Of a stretch of 64,000 bases of DNA, positions 54,241 through 64,000 are shown one piece after another; position 1 is the stretch's first letter; every line of letters starts with the position of its first letter. The translations under genes and the position numbers were made by a program. The stretch comes from Lysobacteraceae bacterium P. Lineage in GTDB: Bacteria; Pseudomonadota; Gammaproteobacteria; Xanthomonadales; Xanthomonadaceae. The stretch spans positions 1 to 64,000 of the forward strand of contig SCOX01000007.1 in NCBI GenBank assembly GCA_005503055.1, given 5' to 3'. The notes beneath the pieces were generated by a model that worked only from the letters and a program-made list of their open reading frames with translations, was not told the DNA's origin and searched no databases.

Positions 54241-55563
54241 ATGACCGAGACGAAGACCGGCGCCGGCAAGGCCAAGATGCCGTTGCACTGGAAGATGGCG
54301 ATCGGCTTCGCCGCGGGCCTGCTGCTGGGCCTCATCGCGCACTACACCTCCGGCGCGCATGCCGGCTGGGTGCAGTGGCTCACGACGTACATCACGCAGC
54401 CCGCCGGGACGCTGTTTCTGCGCCTGATCTTCATGCTGGTGATCCCGCTGCTGTTCTCGGCGCTGGTCATGGGCGTGGCGGAAATGGGCGACGTGCGATC
54501 GCTTGGCCGCATCGGCTGGCGCACGCTGGCGTACACCATCGTGGTGTCGGGCATCGCGGTGCTGCTGGGCCTGGTGCTGGTGAACTGGCTGAAGCCGGGC
54601 GCGGGCGTCGATCCGGCGCGCGCGCAGTTGCTGCTCAGCGAAGGCGCCGAACGTGCCAGCGCCATCGTCGGCAGCGCCGGCAGCCAGCCCAAGGGGCTGG
54701 ACATGCTCCTCACCATCGTTCCCGACAACGTGGTGAAGGCCGCGGCCGACAACGCGATCCTGGCGGTGATGTTCTTCGCGCTGATGCTCGGCATCGGCCT
54801 GGTGCTCACTCGCACCAAGGCGACAGAAACCCTGCAGCGCGGCATCGAGGGCCTGTTCGATATCTCGATGACGCTGATCGGCCTGGTGATCCGCCTGGCG
54901 CCGTACGCGGTGTTCTGCTTCATGTTCAACCTGGCCGCGTTGTTCGGCTGGGAGCTGCTGCGCAGCCTGGGCGCGTACGTCGGCGTGGTCGTGCTGGCGC
55001 TGGCGCTGCACCAGTTCGTGGTCTATTCGCTGGTGCTGAAATTCGCCGGCGGCTATTCGCCGATCCGCTTCTTCAAGGGCGTGCAGGAGGCGATGGTGAT
55101 GGCCTTCTCCACCGCGTCGTCCAACGCGACCTTGCCGACCTCGCTGCGCGTGGCCGACGAGAAGCTGCACCTGCCCAATCGCGTCTCGCGGTTCGTGTTG
55201 ACCGTCGGCGCCACCGCCAACCAGAACGGCACGGCCCTGTTCGAAGGCGTGACCGTGCTGTTCCTGGCGCAGTTCTTCGGCGTCGAATTGACGCTGGCGC
55301 AGCAGTTCACGGTGATGTTCGTCTGCATCCTGGGCGGCATCGGCACGGCCGGCGTGCCGGCCGGTTCGCTGCCGGTGGTCGCGCTGATCTGCGGCATGGT
55401 CGGCGTGCCGCCGGAAGGCATCGGCCTGATCCTGGGCGTGGACCGTTTCCTCGACATGTGCCGCACCACGCTCAACGTCACCGGCGATCTGATGCTGGCG
55501 ACCGTCGTGTCGAGGGGCGAGCCCGACGCGCCGTCCGAGCTGCCGCCGACGGCCGAGGCCTGA
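54241..55563 (+). CDS. Dicarboxylate/amino acid:cation symporter (DAACS family)
   Basis: A 440-residue inner-membrane transporter of the glutamate/C4-dicarboxylate class with about eight helices and two re-entrant loops. HP1 has [22 protein letters not shown]7 has [15 protein letters not shown], where the usual NMDGT is N327-Q-N329-G-T331. HP2 has [14 protein letters not shown], and TM8 has [20 protein letters not shown]. In TM8 the Asp, Arg and Asn that bind the substrate's amino and side-chain carboxyl groups are kept, which favours an acidic substrate. It stands alone after the bat run. Glutamate, aspartate or C4-dicarboxylate cannot be told apart. Confidence 0.9.
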   Translation: MTETKTGAGKAKMPLHWKMAIGFAAGLLLGLIAHYTSGAHAGWVQWLTTYITQPAGTLFLRLIFMLVIPLLFSALVMGVAEMGDVRSLGRIGWRTLAYTIVVSGIAVLLGLVLVNWLKPGAGVDPARAQLLLSEGAERASAIVGSAGSQPKGLDMLLTIVPDNVVKAAADNAILAVMFFALMLGIGLVLTRTKATETLQRGIEGLFDISMTLIGLVIRLAPYAVFCFMFNLAALFGWELLRSLGAYVGVVVLALALHQFVVYSLVLKFAGGYSPIRFFKGVQEAMVMAFSTASSNATLPTSLRVADEKLHLPNRVSRFVLTVGATANQNGTALFEGVTVLFLAQFFGVELTLAQQFTVMFVCILGGIGTAGVPAGSLPVVALICGMVGVPPEGIGLILGVDRFLDMCRTTLNVTGDLMLATVVSRGEPDAPSELPPTAEA

Positions 55564-55727
55564 GCGGCCCCGCCGGCGAGCCCGGCGGCCGCATCGTCCG
55601 GTGGCCTCGCCGGGATGGCGGGGCGACATCCCGGCGCAGGGGTGGGAGAATGGGCGGCCGCTCGGCCCGGCGTATGCCCGGGCCTTCGCGCGGCCACCTC
55701 CCCGCAGCCGAAGACCGCCCGACGCCC

Positions 55728-57713
55728 ATGACGACGCCCAGCCGCCGCGACCTCGCCAACGCCATCCGATTCCTCGCCATCGACGCGGTGCAGGCCGCCA
55801 ACTCCGGCCACCCGGGCATGCCGATGGGCATGGCGGACATCGCCGAAGTGCTGTGGAACGACTACCTGCGCCACAATCCGGCCAATCCGGACTGGTTCAA
55901 TCGCGACCATTTCGTGCTCTCCAACGGTCACGGCTCGATGCTGCAGTACGCGTTGCTGCATCTGTCCGGCTACGACCTGTCGATCGACGAGCTCAAGCAC
56001 TTCCGCCAGCTGCATTCGAAGACGCCGGGCCATCCGGAAAACTTCATGACGCCCGGCATCGAGACCACCACCGGTCCGCTCGGCCAGGGCTTCGCCAACT
56101 CGGTCGGCATGGCGCTGGCCGAGAAGCTGCTCGCCCAGCGCTTCAACCGTGAAGGCTTCCCGATCGTCGACAGCCGCACGTGGGTGTTCATGGGCGACGG
56201 CTGCCTGATGGAAGGCATCTCGCACGAAGCCGCGTCGCTGGCCGGCACCTGGGGCCTGCACAAGCTGGTCGCGTTCTGGGACGACAACCACATCTCCATC
56301 GACGGCAACACCGACGGCTGGTTCACCGACGACACGCCGAAGCGTTTCGAGGCGTACGGCTGGAACGTGGTGCGCGGCGTCGATGGTCAGGATGCGGTGC
56401 AGATCAAGGCCGCGATCGAACAGGCGCTCAAGTCGACAGACAAGCCGACGCTGATCTGCTGCCGCACCACGATTGGCTTTGGCTCGCCCGCCAAGGCCGG
56501 CAAGGAGTCCTCGCACGGCGCGCCGCTGGGCAAGGACGAAGTGGCCGCCACGCGCGCCGCGCTGGGCTGGAACTACGGTGAGTTCGAGATCCCGAAGGAC
56601 ATCTACGACGGCTGGCGCAAGCGCGATCATGCCGCCGAAGAAAAGGCGTGGAACCAGCTGTTCGACGCCTACGCCAAGCAGTTCCCGGAACCGGCGGCAG
56701 AGCTCACGCGCCGTTCCCGCGGCAAGTTGCCGGACGGTTTCGTCAAGGCGGCCGACGACTACATCGCCAAGGTGCAGGCCGACGGCCAGACGATCGCTTC
56801 GCGCAAGGCCTCGCAGATGGCCATCGAGACGTTCGCGCCGATGCTGCCGGAACTGATCGGCGGCTCCGCCGACCTGGCCCACTCGAACCTGACGCTGTGG
56901 AAGGCCAGCAAGTCGGTCGCCACCGACGATCCCAACGCCAATTACGTCTACTACGGCGTGCGCGAGTTCGCTATGACCGCGATCAGCAACGGCCTGGGCC
57001 TGCACGAGTGCTTCATCCCGTTCGACGCGACGTTCCTGGTGTTCAGCGACTACGCGCGCAACGCCGTGCGCATGAGCGCGCTGATGGGCGCGCACGCGAT
57101 CCACGTCTACACGCACGATTCCATCGGCCTGGGCGAGGACGGTCCGACGCACCAGCCGATCGAACATCTGGCCTCGCTGCGCTACATCCCGCACAACGAC
57201 CTGTGGCGTCCGTGCGACGCGGTGGAGTCGGCCGCGTGCTGGAAGGCCGCGATCGTCCGCAACGACGGCCCCAGCTGCCTGGTCTTCTCGCGCCAGAATC
57301 TCGCGCACCAGACGCGCAGCGCGCAGCAGGTGGCGGACATCGAGCGCGGCGGCTACGTGCTGAAGGACTCGGTCGGCGCGCCGGAGATCATCCTCATCGC
57401 CACCGGTTCCGAAGTCGGCCTGGCGATGGATGCAGCCAAGCAGTTGGGCGACAAGGCGCGCGTGGTGTCGATGCCGTCGACCAACGTGTTTGACCGCCAG
57501 GACGCCGCGTACCGCGAATCCGTGCTGCCCAACGCCTGCCGCAAGCGCGTGGCGATCGAAGCCGGCGTCACCGGTTTCTGGCGCAAGTACGTGGGCCTGG
57601 ACGGCGCGGTGATCGGCATCGACGGATTCGGCGCTTCGGCCCCGGCCGAGCAGCTGTTCCCGTACTTCGGCTTCACGGTAGAGAAAGTGGTCGAGGCGGC
57701 GAAGGCGCTGTAA
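55728..57713 (+). CDS. tkt: Transketolase
   Basis: Transketolase moves two-carbon units between sugar phosphates using thiamine diphosphate. The 661-residue protein has [57 protein letters not shown], the ThDP motif [18 protein letters not shown] to [10 protein letters not shown], and in the second domain [12 protein letters not shown]-like [22 protein letters not shown] with [15 protein letters not shown] at 55728 is chosen because homology starts there; the frame is open far upstream, through the symporter region. A strong terminator follows. It works with RpiA in the pentose phosphate pathway. Confidence 0.97.
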   Translation: MTTPSRRDLANAIRFLAIDAVQAANSGHPGMPMGMADIAEVLWNDYLRHNPANPDWFNRDHFVLSNGHGSMLQYALLHLSGYDLSIDELKHFRQLHSKTPGHPENFMTPGIETTTGPLGQGFANSVGMALAEKLLAQRFNREGFPIVDSRTWVFMGDGCLMEGISHEAASLAGTWGLHKLVAFWDDNHISIDGNTDGWFTDDTPKRFEAYGWNVVRGVDGQDAVQIKAAIEQALKSTDKPTLICCRTTIGFGSPAKAGKESSHGAPLGKDEVAATRAALGWNYGEFEIPKDIYDGWRKRDHAAEEKAWNQLFDAYAKQFPEPAAELTRRSRGKLPDGFVKAADDYIAKVQADGQTIASRKASQMAIETFAPMLPELIGGSADLAHSNLTLWKASKSVATDDPNANYVYYGVREFAMTAISNGLGLHECFIPFDATFLVFSDYARNAVRMSALMGAHAIHVYTHDSIGLGEDGPTHQPIEHLASLRYIPHNDLWRPCDAVESAACWKAAIVRNDGPSCLVFSRQNLAHQTRSAQQVADIERGGYVLKDSVGAPEIILIATGSEVGLAMDAAKQLGDKARVVSMPSTNVFDRQDAAYRESVLPNACRKRVAIEAGVTGFWRKYVGLDGAVIGIDGFGASAPAEQLFPYFGFTVEKVVEAAKAL

Positions 57714-57739
57714 GTCGCGCATCACGCATCGCACGAAAG

Positions 57740-57763
57740 AAGCGGCTTCGGCCGCTTTTTTCG
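57740..57763 (+). terminator. Intrinsic terminator after tkt
   Basis: AAGCGGC-TTCG-GCCGCTT, a 7-bp stem with a UUCG loop, runs into TTTTTTCG. It lies 27 bp beyond the tkt stop. Confidence 0.9.
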
Positions 57764-57823
57764 TTTCCGCGGTTCCAGACGCTACGGGCCCGCGGCCGAG
57801 CGCCCTTCAGTTGTAGCGCTTCG

Positions 57824-59758
57824 TCATCGCGTTTCCCGCAGCGCCAGGTTCACCAGCTTCGCTTCCAGCCGTTCGCCAAAGCCGTTGGGCGAGGCGAGGT
57901 TCATGCGGTGCAGCGCCTCGGAATCCTCAGCGCGCGCCGACAACGCCCGCCACACCGTGCGCAACTTGTCGCCACGCCTGGTGGTGCTCGCCTTGAGCCA
58001 TGCCAGCGCCTTCACCAACCGCTGCTCGACCGGCGTGAAATCGCTGCCGAGCGGATAGTCCGGCAACGCGCCGCTCTTGCGGAAAGGACGCAGCGCGGTG
58101 GCGAGGCGTTCGGGCGTGTTGCGCGTGGCTGCCGCCGGCAGCGCGAAGTCCGCGCGCAGCTTGCCCTCGCGCTTGGCGGTGTCGAGCAATCCCTGCTGGA
58201 AACGCGAATCGGCGATCGCCGCCATCGCCATCACGCAGTCTTCGTCGCTGCGGCCGCGAATGTCGGCGATGCCGTACTCGCTGATGTAGATGTCCCGCAG
58301 GTGCCGCGGGATCGTCGCATGGCCGTAGTTCCAGACCACATTGGACGTGACGCGCCCGTTGGCGTCACGGCTGGCGCGCAGCAGCAGCACCGAACGCGCG
58401 TCCGGCAGCGCATGCGCCATCGCCACGAAGTTGTACTGCCCACCGACGCCGGAAACGACACGGCCATCCTCAAGCGCATCGGACACCGCCGCACCGAGCG
58501 CGGTGGCCATCATGCAGGTGTTGAAGAAACGCGCGTCCCGGCGCTGCAGGCGTTCAAGCGTGATGTCGCCGATCAGGTCGTTGACTTCGCCCACGCGCTT
58601 CATGCCGATGCCGCGGCGCACGTCCGGCGGCAAATCGCGCAGCCAGTCGTAGAACTCCGGCGAACCGAGGTAGAACGCGCCGTGCAGGAATTCACCGCTC
58701 GCCTCCAACAGCGCGAGATCGTGCGCGCTGGCGCCACCGCGTTCGATGCGCTGCATCGCCGCCACGTCGTCCACCACGCGCCGCTTGATGACGCCCACTT
58801 CCACCAGCTTGCGGAAGCCTTCGTTGATCATCTCGCTGCAGCCGTAAAGCCCGCGCTGGAACGGCGCCAGCGATTCGTCACCGGCCTGCGGACAGCCCAT
58901 CGCACGCAACACGCCGCGGTAGGCGTCGTTGTCGACATGGCGCAGCACCAGCGCATGGCACAGCGCATCGGCCAGCGCGCCGATGCCGATCTGCAAGGTG
59001 CCGCCGTCGCGCACCAGCGTGCTGGCATGGAAGCCGATCGCGTAGTCGGCGTCGTTCACCGGTTGCCGCGGCAGGCCGAACAGCTTCGGGTACGGGCCGG
59101 GTGGCGTCACGATGGCGTCGAAGAATTCCGGCGCCACCGTCGCACTCCCGCCCAGCCACGGCAGGCGAGGGTCGACTTCGGCGATCAGCACCGGACGCGG
59201 AAGACCGCGTTCGGCGAGGGCGTCGAGCGCGTCGAAAGTGAGGTCGGTATTGCACGAGAGCGACAGCCGTGAACCATCGGGCGAGCGCGCCACCTTCTGC
59301 ACGATCGCGTTGAGTCCGCGATCGGCGAGGGCGCGTGCGACGTGCGTGTAGTTCAGGCTCGCGTAACGACGCTGCACCGGCACCGAGTGCAACATCGCGC
59401 CCGATTGCAGGTAGAACTCCTCGATCTCGATGTGCGCCGGCAGCGCGTTGCGCTTGAGCGCCTGCACGTACGCCAGACGCGGGAAATCGGCGCCGAAATG
59501 ACGCTCGACGAACGGCTTCACGAAGCGCGCTTCCAGTCCCTTGGCGCCGCCGGGCGGATCGAGCGAAAGCGCGGTGTACAGATGCAATGGACGCGATGCG
59601 TCGCCTTCGACGCGCGCGTACAGCGTGTTGAGCAGGCGATGCGGCTTGCCCAGGCCCAGCGGCGCACCGATTTGCAGTGGACCCTTGATGCGGGAAAGCA
59701 GCAGCTCGACGGCGGCGTCGAGCGATTCGAACTGGAGCGGAGCGGGGCGGGGTTCCAT
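57824..59758 (-). CDS. Acetyl-CoA hydrolase/transferase family protein
   Basis: A 644-residue protein of the acetyl-CoA hydrolase/transferase superfamily. The C-terminal domain shows the hallmark segments GVGGQYNFVAMAHALPDARSVLLLRA (given to locate about 445-470) and ISEYGIADIRGRSDEDCVMAMAAIAD. SCNTDLTFDALDAL and IGIGALADALCHALVLRH lie in the middle. Likely substrates are short-chain acyl-CoAs, with transfer of CoA to a carboxylate or hydrolysis. It is longer than typical acetate CoA-transferases (about 500), with an N-terminal extension and an 85-residue tail. It lies 32 bp downstream of the molybdopterin-fold gene. Confidence 0.85.
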   Translation of the reverse strand: MEPRPAPLQFESLDAAVELLLSRIKGPLQIGAPLGLGKPHRLLNTLYARVEGDASRPLHLYTALSLDPPGGAKGLEARFVKPFVERHFGADFPRLAYVQALKRNALPAHIEIEEFYLQSGAMLHSVPVQRRYASLNYTHVARALADRGLNAIVQKVARSPDGSRLSLSCNTDLTFDALDALAERGLPRPVLIAEVDPRLPWLGGSATVAPEFFDAIVTPPGPYPKLFGLPRQPVNDADYAIGFHASTLVRDGGTLQIGIGALADALCHALVLRHVDNDAYRGVLRAMGCPQAGDESLAPFQRGLYGCSEMINEGFRKLVEVGVIKRRVVDDVAAMQRIERGGASAHDLALLEASGEFLHGAFYLGSPEFYDWLRDLPPDVRRGIGMKRVGEVNDLIGDITLERLQRRDARFFNTCMMATALGAAVSDALEDGRVVSGVGGQYNFVAMAHALPDARSVLLLRASRDANGRVTSNVVWNYGHATIPRHLRDIYISEYGIADIRGRSDEDCVMAMAAIADSRFQQGLLDTAKREGKLRADFALPAAATRNTPERLATALRPFRKSGALPDYPLGSDFTPVEQRLVKALAWLKASTTRRGDKLRTVWRALSARAEDSEALHRMNLASPNGFGERLEAKLVNLALRETR

Positions 59759-59790
59759 GGCGACAGCCTAACGGTTGCGGTGCCGATCGG

Positions 59791-60246
59791 TCATGGCAAT
59801 GGTGTGTTGCCTTCCAGGACGCGAATCGAATCGACCTGGCGGATCCAGCGTGCGGGCCGCGATTCGCCCGGCACGACGAGGCGCCATGGCCCGTCCTCGG
59901 CCGAAAGGGGCTGGCCGTTGCAGCGGTCGGTGAGCACCACCGTGCGGTTGCCGAGTGTGGGATCGAGCTCGGCCAGCGCGAAAGCGGCACGGTAGCCATC
60001 ACGCGCGCCCACGCTCACGACGCGCGCGAGCTGTGCGCCGCGCAACGGTTCGACGGGCATCGCCTTCGCGGCCCGCAGGAATGCGGTCAACGAAACGCCT
60101 TCGCACTCGATCTTGTGGCCGTGCACGGTGCCACCGGCTTTCGTCTTAGGGAGAGAGGCGATGAGTGCCGGATCGAGCGGCACTTCCGTCGCCGTGCAGG
60201 GCGCGGCGAGGACGAGGGCGAGCATCAAAGGCAGCGTGCGCGTCAT
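59791..60246 (-). CDS. Small exported molybdopterin-binding-fold (sulfite-oxidase-like) protein
   Basis: A 151-residue protein with a signal peptide (MTRTLPLMLALVLAAPCTA). The mature part resembles the small sulfite-oxidase-fold family: KIECEGVSLTAFLRAA, ARDGYRAAFALAELDP, NRTVVLTDRCNGQPLSAEDGPWRLVVPG and RPARWIRQVDSIRVL. Such proteins are about half the length of catalytic sulfite oxidases. Whether the cofactor binds is uncertain; one Cys (in IECEGVS) lies in a conserved position of the family as I recall it. ATG at 60246 is used because it opens a proper signal peptide. It follows the MBL gene by 22 bp. Confidence 0.8.
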   Translation of the reverse strand: MTRTLPLMLALVLAAPCTATEVPLDPALIASLPKTKAGGTVHGHKIECEGVSLTAFLRAAKAMPVEPLRGAQLARVVSVGARDGYRAAFALAELDPTLGNRTVVLTDRCNGQPLSAEDGPWRLVVPGESRPARWIRQVDSIRVLEGNTPLP

Positions 60247-60268
60247 GGCGGTTCCAGCGAGGGCGGGA

Positions 60269-61135
60269 TTACAGGCGATCGAGCGGAATCTTGAGGTAGC
60301 GCACGCCGTTGGCTTCCGGCGGCGGCAGCGCACCGGCGCGGATGTTGGTCTGCACCGCGGGGAGGATCAACGCGGGCATCGGCAGCGTGGCGTCGCGGGC
60401 GGTGCGCAGCGCGACATATGCGTCTTCGCCCGCGCCATCGCCCACGTGGATGTTATTCCGCCGTTGCGCACCGATCGTCGTCTCGCAGGCGACCTCGCGC
60501 CCGCCGGGACCGTAGTCGTGGCAGACGAACACGCGGGTGTCGTCCGGCAGCTCAGCGAACAGGCGCTGTATCGAACGGAACAGCGTGCGGGCATCGCCAC
60601 CGGGAAAATCGCAGCGGGCGGTGCCGCCATCGGGCATGAACAGCGAGTCGCCGGAAAACAGCGCATCGCCGATCAGGTAAGCGCAGCTGTCGCTGGTGTG
60701 CCCGGGTACGGCGAACACGCGTGCGTCGAGCGCGCCAACGCGGAACGTATCGCCGTCGACGAACAGACGGTCGAACTGCGAACCGTCGGCGCTGAATCCG
60801 CTTTCCAGGTTGAACATCGGCGCGAAGGCCTTCTGCACCTCGCGGATGCCTTCGCCGATGGCCACTTTCGCGCCGGGCCATTGGGCCTTGAGCCACTGCG
60901 CCGAGCTCAGATGGTCGGCGTGCGCGTGCGTCTCGATGATCCATTGCACGTCCAGGCCGCGCTCGCGCACGAGATCGAGCAACCGCTGCGCCGATTGCGT
61001 CGACGTGCGTGCGGCTTTGGCATCGAAGTCGAGGACCGGGTCGATGACCGCCGCGGCCGTGCCAGAAGGATCGCGGACGAGGTACGTCCACGTGTTGCTG
61101 TCGGCATGGAAGAACGGATGGACTTCGGGTTGCAT
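60269..61135 (-). CDS. ETHE1-like MBL-fold metallo-hydrolase (putative persulfide dioxygenase)
   Basis: A 288-residue cytosolic metallo-beta-lactamase-fold protein. The metal-site motif THAHADHL gives H70, H72, D74 and H75, and GHTSDSCAYLIGDALFSGDSLF supplies the later His and Asp. VIDPVLDFD near the N-terminus and VFVCHDYGPGGREVACETTIG near residue 200 are typical of ETHE1-like sulfur (persulfide) dioxygenases and the related Blh proteins. Persulfide oxidation to sulfite would fit the sulfite-oxidase-fold gene directly downstream. ATG at 61135 is preferred because homology begins MQPEVHPFF. Confidence 0.86.
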   Translation of the reverse strand: MQPEVHPFFHADSNTWTYLVRDPSGTAAAVIDPVLDFDAKAARTSTQSAQRLLDLVRERGLDVQWIIETHAHADHLSSAQWLKAQWPGAKVAIGEGIREVQKAFAPMFNLESGFSADGSQFDRLFVDGDTFRVGALDARVFAVPGHTSDSCAYLIGDALFSGDSLFMPDGGTARCDFPGGDARTLFRSIQRLFAELPDDTRVFVCHDYGPGGREVACETTIGAQRRNNIHVGDGAGEDAYVALRTARDATLPMPALILPAVQTNIRAGALPPPEANGVRYLKIPLDRL

Positions 61136-61261
61136 CGCAGCCTCCGCATCGGGGCCGGAGGCCCGTCGAGCAAATCGGGGCGGGCGGGCCCGCCGCGCCA
61201 ATCTAGCCGATCGACGTGGCCGAAGTGATGGCGCGGCGTTAAGAGGTCGCGACTCTAAGGC

Positions 61262-62062
61262 TCAGCGCGAAAGCGCGGCGTTGAGCGTGATCGCCAGCTC
61301 GGCGCCGCCACGGCGCAGCTGCTCCTCGGCGAGCGGCAGCCAGGTCTGCTCGTACGCCTGGCCGATGGACGCCTTCGGCGGATACAGGCCCGGGCGCAGC
61401 ACGATGCGGCACGAAGCCTCCGCCCACTGCGCCGACGGCGGCGGCAACGGCGGTCGGGCCACATCCGCCGCCAGCGGCAGCGCGCGCAGGCGTTGCAGCC
61501 ACGCGGCTTCTTCGAGGCCGGCATCCTTCAGCATGCCGCTGTCCCACAGCGAATGCAGGTTGGTGCCGCGACCGTCGATGTTGACCTGGACGTCGTTGCC
61601 GCCCTTGTCGTGGCCGTATCCGGCATGCAGCGGCTGGTGGACGTCGCCGATGAAGTGGACGACGAACTTCAGCGCCTGCAGGCGATCGGCCTTGCTGCGC
61701 TTCGTATCGGCCAGGATCGCGGTCTGCGCGCGGATCGCCTCGACCACGCAGTCGCCGTTCGCGCAGTGCGTGGCGGCGTCGTAATGGCAATCGTCCTCGG
61801 CGATGTTCACGTAATGCCACTTCGCCGTGCGCTTGCCCAGTTGCGGGTCGCTGTCGCGCAGTTCGTCCGCCCAGCTGGCGATGCCAGGAAGGGTGGGATC
61901 GGCTTCGCCCTGCAGCAACGCGTCGATCTGCGCGCGAGTGGCGGGCGTCAGGTCATCCCAGGCGAGCGCCGCGACCAGCCGGTGGCCGAGACGCCCCCAG
62001 GCGAAGGCATCGTGCGGCACCAGCAGGGAGGCAAGGGCGAGTACGAAAAGAAATCGGGCCAT
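61262..62062 (-). CDS. S1/P1 nuclease family protein
   Basis: A 266-residue secreted zinc nuclease. A signal peptide ends at SFAWG-like DAFA|WG, so the mature chain begins with the Trp that ligates zinc in S1/P1 nucleases. WGRLGHRLVAALA follows with the first His. Further ligand segments are IASWADELRD, KWHYVNIAEDDCHYD, FVVHFIGDVHQPLHAGYGHDKGGNDVQV and NLHSLWDSGML. These enzymes degrade single-stranded DNA and RNA and remove 3'-phosphates. All ligands appear intact. It is a lone gene upstream of the ompW region on the same strand. Confidence 0.93.
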   Translation of the reverse strand: MARFLFVLALASLLVPHDAFAWGRLGHRLVAALAWDDLTPATRAQIDALLQGEADPTLPGIASWADELRDSDPQLGKRTAKWHYVNIAEDDCHYDAATHCANGDCVVEAIRAQTAILADTKRSKADRLQALKFVVHFIGDVHQPLHAGYGHDKGGNDVQVNIDGRGTNLHSLWDSGMLKDAGLEEAAWLQRLRALPLAADVARPPLPPPSAQWAEASCRIVLRPGLYPPKASIGQAYEQTWLPLAEEQLRRGGAELAITLNAALSR

Positions 62063-62107
62063 GCCGCGATTTTAGCCGACACGGCCCTTCCCCAAAGTGC
62101 CGGCTGA

Positions 62108-63967
<1,860 letters not shown>

Positions 63968-64000
63968 GGCGCGGCGCAGCGGCAAACAGCAGGGGTCGGC

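Overview
This is a GC-rich chromosomal window from a gammaproteobacterium of the Xanthomonadaceae, most like Lysobacter or a close relative. The lineage call rests on gene order and family content: zapA - 6S RNA - fau - EVE - rpiA, ygfB-pepP, a DUF1631/PilZ pair, rph-rdgB-hemW divergent from yicC, gmk-rpoZ-spoT-ridA, a type B L31 protein, PBP1a divergent from pilMNOPQ, and a moxR-bat cluster. No species-level marker is present except the last 58 bases of a 5S rRNA gene. Apart from a few dispersed repeats there is no prophage, insertion sequence, CRISPR array or tRNA gene.

Layout. 1-100: end of an rRNA operon with a strong terminator. 519-3306 (minus): rpiA, an EVE protein, fau, 6S RNA, zapA and a ZapB-like coiled coil. 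3380-7945 (minus): a very large sensor with a beta-propeller, PAS domains and GGDEF-EAL output. 8072-10036 (plus): ygfB-pepP. 10041-15973 (minus): a Tat-exported ABM-fold protein, pepQ, a PilZ/DUF1631 pair and hemW; hemW ends an operon that starts with rph at 18069. 18148-23164 (plus): yicC, gmk, rpoZ, spoT, ridA. 23241-29371: an AraC-type regulator divergent from a beta-helix lipoprotein, a diheme cytochrome lipoprotein and a TonB-dependent receptor. 29601-38450 (plus): recG, glk, a glycosylasparaginase, cutC, a nucleoside hydrolase, rpmE2, gltA and a membrane protein. 38454-41838 (minus): an unrecognised gene and PBP1a. 42086-47099: pilMNOPQ. 47263-54154: moxR, DUF58, DUF4381 and bat genes. 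54241-57713: an acidic-substrate symporter and transketolase. 57824-62767 (minus): an acetyl-CoA hydrolase family protein, a molybdopterin-fold protein, an ETHE1-like MBL protein, an S1/P1 nuclease and OmpW. 62966-63967: gap.

Most genes are housekeeping and tightly packed, often with ATGA or TGATG overlaps. Three features stand out. (1) The AraC / beta-helix / diheme cytochrome / TonB-receptor cassette lies between ridA and recG, inside a block I remember as conserved. It looks like a regulated cell-envelope uptake and redox system of unknown substrate and is the best candidate here for an undescribed system. (2) A GGGATT-rich inverted repeat fills three intergenic gaps (before pepP, gmk and ridA), ending 4-5 bases before each start codon, with no Shine-Dalgarno sequence visible. 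(3) A dispersed repeat has inserted in frame into the recG coding sequence.

Regulatory signals supported by sequence include a perfect FNR-type box between ompW and gap, a 6S RNA with its own -10 element, sigma70-like promoters for rpoZ, spoT, rpmE2, pilM and gap, and several intrinsic terminators.
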